Below, piece after piece: positions 1 to 5,393 of a DNA stretch of 6,305 nt. The DNA is from Phycisphaerae bacterium. GTDB lineage: Bacteria > Planctomycetota > Phycisphaerae > UBA1845 > Fen-1342. The notes beneath the pieces are model-generated. The model was given only the letters and a program-made list of their open reading frames with translations. It did not search any database and had not been told where the DNA came from. The stretch covers positions 1-6,305 of the forward strand of contig JALSRY010000791.1 in the NCBI GenBank assembly GCA_026984555.1, given 5' to 3'. The position numbers and the translations under genes are program-made. How positions within the stretch are numbered: the first letter of the stretch is position 1; the number at the start of each line of letters is the position of its first letter.

Positions 1-2
1 CC

Positions 3-746
3 GACACCGCGTTCACCACGCCGCCCGGCTCGGGTACGCCGACCACGCCGCGCCCCCAGCGGATCGACTACCAGTTGGCGATCTTGCGGGTGCTGATCCC
101 GCACGATGCGTCGTCGGCGGCGAAAAAGGTGTGGAGCCTGCTCCGCGAAGACGCGCTCGACGCGGATACGCAATGGCGGTTGCGTGAGAACGGCATTCGG
201 GTGGGGGTAGGGCACGAGAAGTGGTGGGACGCGATCAAGGCGGCGCTCGAGGGCGTCGATGGGTACAAGGTGACGAGTCCGCCGCCGCTGCGGGCGCCGC
301 CGGGGTTCTCGATTTCGATCGAGCTCGACGAGCAGGCCCGCGAGCAGACGCTTTTCTACCTGGCGCCCGACGGCAACCTCAGCGGGGCGACCTGGCCCGG
401 CAGCCGGAACGTGCTGCGCGTCACCTACGTGCCCGACGCGCGCGACGTGCGCGACGTGCGGTTGTTCGTGGTGCCCGAGGTGCAGCGGCCCGAACAGGAC
501 TGGCAATGGGTTCGCGGCGAGGGGGGGCTGACGCGCCGACCGCGGCGACCGCAGCGGGCCTTCGAGTCGGTCGCGTTCGCGGTGACGCTCCGGCCGGGGG
601 AATTCGTCCTGGTGGCCCCGAGCGAGAACGCCCGCGTGTACGGACTGCTCGGGGGGGCGTTTCTCACGCGGGTGTCCGACGGCCGGCTCTACGACGCATA
701 CCTGTTCTTGCGCCCGCAGGCTCAACAGGCGGAACGTCATGAATGA
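3..746 (+). CDS. Conserved-looking protein of unknown function, 5'-truncated
   Basis: I do not recognise this protein. The frame is open to the left window edge, so the gene starts upstream. The TTG at 75 is only the first possible start inside the window and has no convincing ribosome binding site. The first about 20 visible residues are rich in Pro, Thr and Gly (TTPPGSGTPTTPRPQ), like a linker after an export signal or lipid anchor that would lie outside the window. The rest (about 223 residues) is mixed alpha/beta with alternating hydrophobic strands and no membrane helix. Features include a Trp pair (EKWWDAI), a Pro-rich turn (SPPPLRAPP), a small tandem repeat (ARDVRDVR) and a C-terminal strand pair, EFVLVAPSE and AYLFLRPQ. 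It ends inside the next gene (overlap 739-746), so the two are probably co-transcribed and translationally coupled. A periplasmic or surface lipoprotein is possible but not shown. Coding status is well supported by length and protein-like composition. Confidence 0.8.
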   Translation, partial: DTAFTTPPGSGTPTTPRPQRIDYQLAILRVLIPHDASSAAKKVWSLLREDALDADTQWRLRENGIRVGVGHEKWWDAIKAALEGVDGYKVTSPPPLRAPPGFSISIELDEQAREQTLFYLAPDGNLSGATWPGSRNVLRVTYVPDARDVRDVRLFVVPEVQRPEQDWQWVRGEGGLTRRPRRPQRAFESVAFAVTLRPGEFVLVAPSENARVYGLLGGAFLTRVSDGRLYDAYLFLRPQAQQAERHE

Positions 747-1833
747 TCATGCGGCGGCACCGACCGACCTAGACGCCGCTTTCTTCCAGCGGCTCTACGA
801 TGGCGCGGGCCTGGCGGTGTTCGCGATTGACACCGGCGGGCGCATCCTGGCGTGGAATCCGCTGGCGCGCGAGGTTTTCGAGCGGCGCGCCGGGCAGGCC
901 GCCGGCCGCGACGTGCGTTTGATCTTGCCCGAACAGGATCGCGCGCAGTTCGACGAGTCGTTGCGCGAGTTGCTGGCGACCCGCGACGCGACGGAGTTTC
1001 GCACCCGCTTCGACGACGACCACGCCTGCCCGACCGATTACGCCGTCTGGCTCACGCCGATCTTCGACGAGCACGGGGCGATCGAGGCGGTCGCGGTGTG
1101 GCTCAACGACATCACCGCCCGCACGCAGCTTCGCCGGGCGTTGCGCAAGCGCGAGCGGCTGACGCAACTCGGGTCGCTGGCGGGGTCCGTGGCCCACCAC
1201 TACAACAACCTGCTGTGCAGCATCGCCACCAGCCTCGAATTCGCGCTCAACATGAACACGATGTCGGCGATGCGGCGGGTGCTTCGGCGGACGGCCGACG
1301 CCGTCGCCCGGGCGACGAAGCTGACGCAGCAACTGCTGGCGTTCGCCCAGGCCGACTACCGCGCGTCGGAGGAGGCCGACCTCGCGGAAATCGTGCAGGA
1401 CTTCGTCGAGCAACACAGGGGGTCACTGGCCGATCACGGGGTGCGGCTGCGCGTCGAGCTCGAACCGATTCCACCCTTGTCGCTGCCCCGCGAGCAGATG
1501 GTGCTGATCCTCGACAACCTGGTGACCAACGCGGTCGAGGCGATGCCCGAAGGCGGCGAGCTGACGATCGCGCTCGAGTCCCGCGGCGACGAAGCGGTTG
1601 CGCTGAGGATCCGGGATACGGGGCCCGGCATCCCGCCGGAGAACATGGAGCACCTCTTCGAGCCGTTTTTCACGACCAAGGGAGAGCTGGCGGCGGGGAC
1701 GACGCGCCGCGCGGGGATGGGGCTGGCCGTCGTGCACGGGCTGGTCAGCGAGATGCACGGCCAGATTCACGCGTCGAACGTGCCCGGCGGGGGGGCGCAG
1801 CTCGAGATCGTATTCGCCCTCCGCCGACCGTAG
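739..1833 (+). CDS. Soluble PAS-domain sensor histidine kinase
   Basis: This 364-residue kinase should autophosphorylate on histidine and pass phosphate to a response regulator, which is not in the window. Domains in order: PAS about 12-128 (AVFAIDTGGRILAWNPLA at its start, WLNDITAR at its end); dimerisation/phosphoacceptor helix about 136-205; HATPase_c about 250-360. Visible motifs are the H-box SVAHHYNNLL (H153 is the expected phosphoacceptor), N-box DNLVTNAVEAMP (N260, N264), G1 DTGPGIP (D293), F-box FEPFFTTK and G2 GMGLAVVHG. There is no signal peptide or membrane helix, so it is cytoplasmic and senses an internal signal or partner. The layout resembles NtrB-like kinases with AHDFNNLL boxes, but here His replaces the acidic residue after the phospho-His. 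The ATG at 739 overlaps the upstream stop (ATGAATGA) and follows AGGCGGA at 727-733, supporting both start and coupling. The PAS ligand cannot be predicted. Confidence 0.95.
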   Translation: MNDHAAAPTDLDAAFFQRLYDGAGLAVFAIDTGGRILAWNPLAREVFERRAGQAAGRDVRLILPEQDRAQFDESLRELLATRDATEFRTRFDDDHACPTDYAVWLTPIFDEHGAIEAVAVWLNDITARTQLRRALRKRERLTQLGSLAGSVAHHYNNLLCSIATSLEFALNMNTMSAMRRVLRRTADAVARATKLTQQLLAFAQADYRASEEADLAEIVQDFVEQHRGSLADHGVRLRVELEPIPPLSLPREQMVLILDNLVTNAVEAMPEGGELTIALESRGDEAVALRIRDTGPGIPPENMEHLFEPFFTTKGELAAGTTRRAGMGLAVVHGLVSEMHGQIHASNVPGGGAQLEIVFALRRP

Positions 1834-1891
1834 CGGGCCGTCCTTTTCCGCAGTCGTATCAGCGCAGCGTGCCGAAAGAACGTGTTGTTTT

Positions 1892-1921
1892 CGCCGGCGG
1901 AGCGGCCGTGCTCAGCCGGCG
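1892..1921. terminator. GC-rich hairpin between convergent genes, candidate bidirectional terminator
   Basis: CGCCGGC (1892-1898) pairs with GCCGGCG (1915-1921). After one mismatch, GAGC (1900-1903) pairs with GCTC (1910-1913), leaving a 6-nt loop. It lies 58 bases past the kinase stop and covers the stop codon of the opposing membrane-protein gene. Neither strand has a T tract after the stem, so it is not a classical intrinsic terminator. Its place between convergent genes makes a terminator or 3'-end stabilising role the simplest inference. Confidence 0.45.
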
Positions 1922-2445
1922 TGGAGCTCGCGCAGGAAGTCCCACAGGAAGATCAGCACGCCGGCCCCCGAGAGCAGGATCACGAGCGTGCTGAGCGCCG
2001 CGACGAAGGTGGGCCCGCTGATCCAGCCGTCACGCATGGTGGCCAGGATGTGGGGGCGGGCCAGCACGAGCATGCTCAGCACCATCGCGGCCGAAGTGAC
2101 GAAAACGGACATCGAATGCAGGTACGAGTAGATCCACAGCCCGCGGCTGACCCGGGCTTCGCGGCCCTTGAGCGTCCGCAGGAAGTGGCCGCGAACATAG
2201 TAGGCTCGCTGGATCGAGCCGTCGGGCTGCTCGATGTGCCGGATTTCCCCGTTGTGCGCATCTCCACCCAGGACGGCATACAACGCGGTGTACGCCACGA
2301 GGTTGAGCGCGCCCAACGCGATGATCGCGATGCAAATCTGGTTGCGGCGCCGGCGGCGTGACAGACGGACCGCGGCGGCGGCAGGTGGAATGTCGGCCGC
2401 GAGGGCGGGTTCCAGGCCGGGGGGGTGTTCGGGGGACGGCTGCAT
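1912..2445 (-). CDS. Small three-helix membrane protein, last gene of partner-switch operon
   Basis: This is a 177-residue protein of no family I recognise. Numbered from the GTG at 2454, a Pro/Ala-rich N-terminal tail (about 1-33) is followed by a basic cluster (LSRRRRR, 31-37) just before TM1 (about 39-62, ICIAIIALGALNLVAYTAL). A soluble stretch of about 45 residues with several charged residues precedes TM2 (about 107-132) and TM3 (about 149-173), and the protein ends RELHAG. By the positive-inside rule the tail is probably cytoplasmic. I chose ATG 2445 because GAGGTGG (2457-2451) sits 5 bases upstream; a GTG at 2454 would add three residues but overlaps that site and lacks its own. It lies 60 bases after the anti-sigma kinase on the same strand, probably in the same transcript. 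It may anchor or sense for the switch, but no motif shows this. Confidence 0.85.
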   Translation of the reverse strand: MQPSPEHPPGLEPALAADIPPAAAAVRLSRRRRRNQICIAIIALGALNLVAYTALYAVLGGDAHNGEIRHIEQPDGSIQRAYYVRGHFLRTLKGREARVSRGLWIYSYLHSMSVFVTSAAMVLSMLVLARPHILATMRDGWISGPTFVAALSTLVILLSGAGVLIFLWDFLRELHAG

Positions 2446-2450
2446 GGGGG

Positions 2451-2457
2451 CCACCTC
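2451..2457 (-). promoter_or_regulatory. Ribosome binding site that decides the membrane-protein start
   Basis: On the - strand GAGGTGG is followed by CCCCC and then ATG at 2445. This is near-ideal Shine-Dalgarno spacing and argues against the GTG at 2454, which lies within the motif itself. Confidence 0.7.
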
Positions 2458-2505
2458 GGCGGGCGCGCGACGATCGGGCTCGGGAACGCCCGAATCTGGC
2501 CCCGC

Positions 2506-2964
2506 TCAGGCCGAAGAGGCGGGGCGCTGCCGGGTATTCTCCTTGAGCATCCAAACCTCGTTGCCGGCCTCGTTGAAGCAGACGCGGGTCATGTATGCGT
2601 TCATCAGCATGATACCGCGCCCGTTGGGGCGTTCGAGGTTCTCGTCGCGGGTGGGATCGGGAATCTGGTTCGGCCGAAACCCGCAGCCTTCGTCACGAAC
2701 CCCGATGATCGTACGCTGCGGATCCACGCGGTAACGCACGACGAGCTGCTTGCTGGCGTCGTTGCAGTTGCCGTGCTTGACGGCGTTGGTGAGGGCTTCT
2801 TCCAGGGCCAGCTTGATCGCGAAGGTCACGTCGGGACTGTAATGGTGGTGTGCGAGCTCCTTCATGATGCGCTCTTCGGATGCTCGAGCGCTCTGAAGGT
2901 CGTTCGGGATGACTATCTCGACCAGGTCGGCATCCCGTACGCCGAACTCGCTGGGTACCGCCAT
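2506..2964 (-). CDS. RsbW/SpoIIAB-type anti-sigma serine kinase (HATPase_c_2)
   Basis: This is a 152-residue GHKL-fold kinase, usual length for anti-sigma kinases. The family binds a sigma factor or other target and phosphorylates a STAS antagonist on serine. The N-box LEEALTNAVKHGN holds the two key residues, with E56 and N60 matching SpoIIAB Glu46/Asn50 (catalytic base and Mg binding). G1 is DEGCGF (D91, G93, G95), followed by PNQIPDPT, typical of the HATPase_c_2 lid region. G2 is PNGRGIMLMNAYM (G115, G117), and the C-terminal strand is NEVWMLKEN. There is no His phosphoacceptor or membrane segment. The kinase therefore looks active. The ATG at 2964 has GAGGAG (2975-2970) 5 bases upstream. 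It lies 45 bases after the STAS gene, its expected substrate. No sigma factor is encoded in the window, so the regulated target is unknown; a non-sigma target is equally possible. Confidence 0.93.
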   Translation of the reverse strand: MAVPSEFGVRDADLVEIVIPNDLQSARASEERIMKELAHHHYSPDVTFAIKLALEEALTNAVKHGNCNDASKQLVVRYRVDPQRTIIGVRDEGCGFRPNQIPDPTRDENLERPNGRGIMLMNAYMTRVCFNEAGNEVWMLKENTRQRPASSA

Positions 2965-3009
2965 CGTCGCTCCTCAACGCGATCCATGAACCGGCCCGGG
3001 GCCCTGCGC

Positions 3010-3366
3010 TCAGAAGCTGGCCAACGCCTGCTCCGCGGTCTCATGGATGTCGAATACGCGGTTCAGGCGGGTGATCTTGAATACTTCGAAGATCTGACGG
3101 TTGATATCGGACAGCTTCAGATTTCCCCTCTGCTCTTTCACTTTCTTGTTGAGCGTGATCAACATGCCCAACGCGGCGCTGGAAAGGTGATCCACGTTCC
3201 GAAAATCCAGCAACAGCTTGATTCCCGTTTCCGATTCCACCACCCGGTTCAGCTCCTCGCCGATCTCCTGAATGGAAAGCTCCTCGAGAATCTTCCGGTC
3301 GGCAAACTCGACGACCGACACGCCATTGGTTCGGCGGATTTTCAGATGAGACGACGGCTGTTCCAT
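3010..3366 (-). CDS. STAS-domain anti-sigma factor antagonist (RsbV/SpoIIAA-like)
   Basis: This 118-residue protein is a single STAS domain, cytoplasmic, of the length usual for RsbV/SpoIIAA proteins. When unphosphorylated, the family binds the anti-sigma kinase and frees the kinase's target; the kinase inactivates it by serine phosphorylation. Strand 1 is GVSVVEFADRKI (15-26), the central strand is IKLLLDFRNVDHL (49-61), and the phosphorylation loop is SSAALG (62-67), where S63 aligns with Ser58 of SpoIIAA (DSSGLG). The canonical Asp before the phospho-Ser is Ser here and the next Gly is Ala. The C-terminal half (LKLSDINRQIFEVFKITRLNRVFDIHET) is textbook STAS. I chose ATG 3366 because AGGAGA (3380-3375) lies 8 bases upstream. 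Earlier in-frame starts at 3420 and 3447 lack such a site and add low-complexity sequence before the domain. It is the first gene of the operon. Confidence 0.93.
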   Translation of the reverse strand: MEQPSSHLKIRRTNGVSVVEFADRKILEELSIQEIGEELNRVVESETGIKLLLDFRNVDHLSSAALGMLITLNKKVKEQRGNLKLSDINRQIFEVFKITRLNRVFDIHETAEQALASF

Positions 3367-3464
3367 CCGTGAGGTCTCCTGCTCAGCCTGGGAGGAGCCC
3401 GGGTTGCGTGATTGCGGCATCGTGCCGCGCCATCCGTCGGCGCGCAACCGGCCCGCTCCTCTGG

Positions 3465-3493
3465 ATTCTCTATCGGCAGCGCGCAGGTGTCAA
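3465..3493 (-). promoter_or_regulatory. Sigma-70-like promoter for the STAS/kinase/membrane operon
   Basis: On the - strand TTGACA (3493-3488) matches the -35 consensus perfectly. It is followed by exactly 17 bases and then GAGAAT (3470-3465), which matches the -10 consensus at 4 of 6 positions including the key A and final T. Transcription would start near 3458, giving a leader of about 90 bases before the STAS start at 3366. No other good promoter lies nearer. This suggests housekeeping transcription of the operon; no autoregulatory sigma site was recognised. Confidence 0.6.
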
Positions 3494-3611
3494 GCCAGCG
3501 TGATGCCGCCTGGCGGCCAGAGGCGCGTGGCCGGCAGTGACCAGTGCTCGCGAGGTTTGGTCAGCCCCGGTCCGCCGGGGGAGGATGGGGTGGCGGTCGC
3601 CGATCGCATGG

Positions 3612-3765
3612 GACGGTTGAGAAGGGGGAGGCACTGCGGCCGCGCGGCGTGGGCGCAAAAAAGTCGGGCGGAAGCCGGTGGGCGCCGGGGGGAAACGCCG
3701 CAGCCGGGCAAGCCGCCCGTAGATCGATTTCGCGTCGTGCTTCGAAAAACCCTTCTCAGCCCGTC
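3612..3765. repeat. Long-range inverted repeat enclosing nested hairpins; possible structured RNA
   Basis: The outer arms are GACGG (3612-3616) with CCGTC (3761-3765), and TGAGAAGGG (3618-3626) with CCCTTCTCA (3750-3758). Together they give 14 matched pairs interrupted by a 1-nt/2-nt bulge. Inside are a 7-bp stem CGGGCGG (3665-3671)/CCGCCCG (3713-3719), a competing 7-bp pairing GCGGCGT (3644-3650)/ACGCCGC (3695-3701), and a small TTTCG/CGAAA hairpin (3728-3732/3743-3747). The arms are purine/pyrimidine biased rather than simply GC, which makes chance pairing less likely. No known RNA family (RNase P, tmRNA, SRP, common riboswitches) was recognised. A MITE-like element is the alternative, but no target-site duplication is seen. 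Confidence 0.4.
3657..3719 (-). terminator. Hairpin followed by T6 on the - strand, candidate intrinsic terminator
   Basis: Read on the - strand, CGGGCGG (3719-3713) and CCGCCCG (3671-3665) form a 7-bp stem, followed after AC by TTTTTT (3662-3657). The 41-base interior can fold further: CCGG with CCGG, then GGCG with CGCC. The layout fits an intrinsic terminator with an extended stem. It lies about 220 bases past the folC stop and upstream of the STAS promoter, so it could end folC readthrough or a small RNA. Confidence 0.5.
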
Positions 3766-3842
3766 TTCCTAATGCTACCCGAGGAACGAGCAAATGCAAG
3801 CCCGATGTTGGGTCAAAATGCTAACCTGTTGCGTGTGCGTTA

Positions 3843-3872
3843 GTTATGAAACAAGATTTTTTTGGTACTCAA
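3843..3872 (-). promoter_or_regulatory. Weak candidate - strand promoter in lower-GC island
   Basis: TTGAGT (3872-3867), an 18-base spacer containing an A7 run, and CATAAC (3848-3843, 4 of 6 matches to TATAAT) resemble a sigma-70 promoter. A transcript starting near 3836 and ending at the T6 at 3657 would be about 180 nt and non-coding. Low-GC sequence produces such matches by chance, so this is weak. Confidence 0.22.
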
Positions 3873-3895
3873 TCGTGACCCGCATATGCCCCTCA

Positions 3896-3938
3896 GTGGT
3901 TCCGAAACCACCCGGGCGGCAGAGGCCACGCGGGGCCT
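3896..3938 (-). terminator. Two small hairpins immediately after folC
   Basis: On the - strand, AGGCC/GGCCT (3938-3934 with 3927-3923, 6-nt loop) begins directly after the folC TGA. GTGGTT/AACCAC (3911-3906 with 3901-3896) is a perfect 6-bp stem with a TCGG tetraloop. Neither is followed by T residues. They may protect the folC 3' end or weaken readthrough rather than act as a full intrinsic terminator. Confidence 0.35.
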
Positions 3939-5357
3939 TCAGGCCAATTCCTGCTTGGCCTTGCCGACGAGATAGACGGACCCGGTGATGCAGATGAGGT
4001 CTTCGCGGGTGACGCAGTTGCACGCGGTGCGGTAGGCGCCGGCCAGCTCGTCCTCGACCATGGCCATCTTAGGCGACTTTTCCTGGAAGCGAGTCAGCAG
4101 CTCGCGGGGATCAACCGAACGAGGGGTGCCGTTGCTGGTGAAAATGACCTTGTCGGCGCCGAGCTGGACATGATCGAGCATCCCGTCGACGTCCTTGTCC
4201 GCCGAGCAGCCGAAAATCACGACCATCGAATCGTAGTTGATGTTCTGGCCGATGGCGCGCATGAGGGCGCCGATGCTGGCGGCGTTGTGGGCGGTATCGA
4301 CGACCGTCTTGGGCATGCTTCGGATGATCTCGAGCCGACCCTCGACGTTCACCCCGGCGAGTCCGTCGATCGCGGCCTGGAGGTCGAGCTCGAGCCCGCG
4401 ACCGCGAAGCGCGTCGAGCATACCCAGGGCAAGGCCGCAGTTGTGGGCCTGGTGTTCGCCGAGCAGGGGTACCTGAACGTGGTCGAAGCGGACCGAAGGC
4501 GTGGTGAGGCAGACGCGTGTGTTGGGGCCGCCGGCGCGGGATCGCTCGAAGCGATAGCTGAACTCGACATCGTCGCCGATGATCCACAGCGGGCAACCGA
4601 CTTTCTCGGCCTGGTCGCGGAGCACACGCTTGACGCCGGGGCGTTGCGGCGTACTGACGACGGGCACGCCCGCTTTGAAAATGCCGGCCTTCTCCTCGGC
4701 GATTGCTTCGAGCGTTGTACCGAGCTGGGCCATGTGGTCGTAGCTGATGTTCGTGATGCCGCAGACGTCGGGCTTGAGGACGTTGGTGGAGTCGAGCCGT
4801 CCGCCGAGGCCGGTTTCGACGACGGCGATATCGACCTGCTCGTTGGCAAAATGGAGGAACGCGGCCGCGGTCATGAGCTCGAAGAATGTGGGGTTGTCTT
4901 TTTCGAGCTTGTCGGCGACGGGCGCGACGGAGGCGATCAGCTTGGCGAATTTTGGTTCGCTGACGAGCTGGTCGTTGATTCGAATGCGTTCGCGGATGTT
5001 GACGATATGCGGCGAGGTGTAGAGCCCCGTCCGATAACCTGCCGCCTTGAGCATCGCGGCGAGCATGTGAGCGGTGGAGCCTTTGCCTTTCGTGCCGGCG
5101 ATATGGGCGACCTTGTACAATTTGTGCGGGTTGCCCAACGCCGCCAGAATCCGCGACATGCGGGACAGGTTGAAGATCGTCGAGTTATAACCCACCCGCA
5201 CCATCGTCTCGTAGTTGGTCCTGGACTTCAGGAAGTCCATGGCCTGACGATAGTTACGGATTGTTCCGGCGGTGCGCTGCTGCTGTTTGCGAGGCTGGGG
5301 TGATCGTTTGCGAGCGCTCTTGCCGGCCTGGGTCGGTTTGGCTAGCGTTTTACCCAT
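3939..5357 (-). CDS. folC: Folylpolyglutamate synthase / dihydrofolate synthase (Mur ligase family)
   Basis: This cytoplasmic enzyme uses ATP to add glutamate to dihydropteroate and/or folates; whether it has both activities cannot be read from sequence. Its 472 residues exceed the usual 420-440. Motifs: P-loop HIAGTKGKGST (85-95), YTSPHIVNIRERI (113-125), ETGLGGRLDSTN (181-192), ITNISYDHMAQLG (201-213), EEKAGIFK (221-228, K223 being the lysine carbamylated in this family), GEHQAHNCGLAL (300-311), then the C-terminal domain with GRLEII (340-345), VDTAHNAAS (353-361) and TGSVYLVG (458-465). All core elements are intact. The first about 30 residues are an extra basic, Gln-rich tail (KSARKRSPQPRKQQQR) before the usual start of the fold near YRQAMDFL. 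ATG 5357 has only a weak AGGG upstream. A start at ATG 5240 (M40) would remove the tail but also lacks a good ribosome site. It is divergent from aroB. Confidence 0.96.
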   Translation of the reverse strand: MGKTLAKPTQAGKSARKRSPQPRKQQQRTAGTIRNYRQAMDFLKSRTNYETMVRVGYNSTIFNLSRMSRILAALGNPHKLYKVAHIAGTKGKGSTAHMLAAMLKAAGYRTGLYTSPHIVNIRERIRINDQLVSEPKFAKLIASVAPVADKLEKDNPTFFELMTAAAFLHFANEQVDIAVVETGLGGRLDSTNVLKPDVCGITNISYDHMAQLGTTLEAIAEEKAGIFKAGVPVVSTPQRPGVKRVLRDQAEKVGCPLWIIGDDVEFSYRFERSRAGGPNTRVCLTTPSVRFDHVQVPLLGEHQAHNCGLALGMLDALRGRGLELDLQAAIDGLAGVNVEGRLEIIRSMPKTVVDTAHNAASIGALMRAIGQNINYDSMVVIFGCSADKDVDGMLDHVQLGADKVIFTSNGTPRSVDPRELLTRFQEKSPKMAMVEDELAGAYRTACNCVTREDLICITGSVYLVGKAKQELA

Positions 5358-5365
5358 GATGCCCT

Positions 5366-5393
5366 AACATAGCAAAAAACGGCCGTTCGTCAA
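5366..5393 (-). promoter_or_regulatory. Candidate folC promoter, near-leaderless
   Basis: On the - strand TTGACG (5393-5388), a 16-base spacer and TATGTT (5371-5366) resemble a sigma-70 promoter. The spacer contains the 10-bp palindrome AACGGCCGTT (5387-5378) followed by a T run. Transcription would start about 2 bases before ATG 5357, implying leaderless or nearly leaderless translation, or initiation at a start further in. Confidence 0.4.

Larger units (their letters stand above)
3367..3938. other. Intergenic region of about 570 bases between folC and the STAS gene
   Basis: I see no convincing gene here. Reading frames in it encode Arg/Pro-rich, shadow-like products. It contains the operon promoter (3465-3493), a 154-bp inverted-repeat structure (3612-3765), an inner hairpin with T6 on the - strand (3657-3719), a lower-GC island (about 3735-3895) with T7 on + at 3857-3863, and two hairpins after folC (3896-3938). 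Such a long gap stands out against gaps of 45-170 bases elsewhere in the window. Confidence 0.6.

Noticed and set aside
852..1994. Long + strand open frame of 380 codons
   Set aside because: It overlaps the histidine kinase in another frame and encodes an Arg/Ala/Gly-rich product with no domain; GC-rich third positions keep shadow frames open.
2425..3372. Long + strand open frame of 315 codons opposite the STAS and kinase genes
   Set aside because: It is antisense to two genes with clear family motifs and shows no motif of its own.
3367..3447. N-terminal extension of the STAS gene to starts at 3420 or 3447
   Set aside because: Neither start has a Shine-Dalgarno site, the extra residues are not domain-like, and ATG 3366 has AGGAGA at good spacing.
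3612..3765. MITE or insertion-sequence remnant
   Set aside because: The inverted ends would fit, but no target-site duplication is visible at the borders and no transposase fragment is nearby; kept only as an alternative to an RNA structure.
3470..3799. 109-codon - strand frame between folC and the STAS operon
   Set aside because: It is Arg/Pro/Ala-rich without protein-like periodicity, runs through the hairpin with T6, and ends inside the STAS promoter.
3601..3938. Known RNA gene (tRNA, tmRNA, RNase P, SRP RNA, common riboswitch)
   Set aside because: I looked for conserved signatures such as the tRNA T-arm, the RNase P GAGGAAAGTCC box and the cobalamin box; none is present on either strand by eye.
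3794..3988. Possible 64-residue Cys-rich small protein with GAGG upstream
   Set aside because: The second half runs antisense into the folC end and turns Arg/Pro-rich; no promoter or terminator supports it. The early CWVKMLTCCVCV stretch is odd but too little to call.
4170..5303. Long + strand open frame of 377 codons opposite folC
   Set aside because: It is antisense to folC, whose motifs are unmistakable; the product is an Asp/Gly/Val-rich mirror of folC codons.
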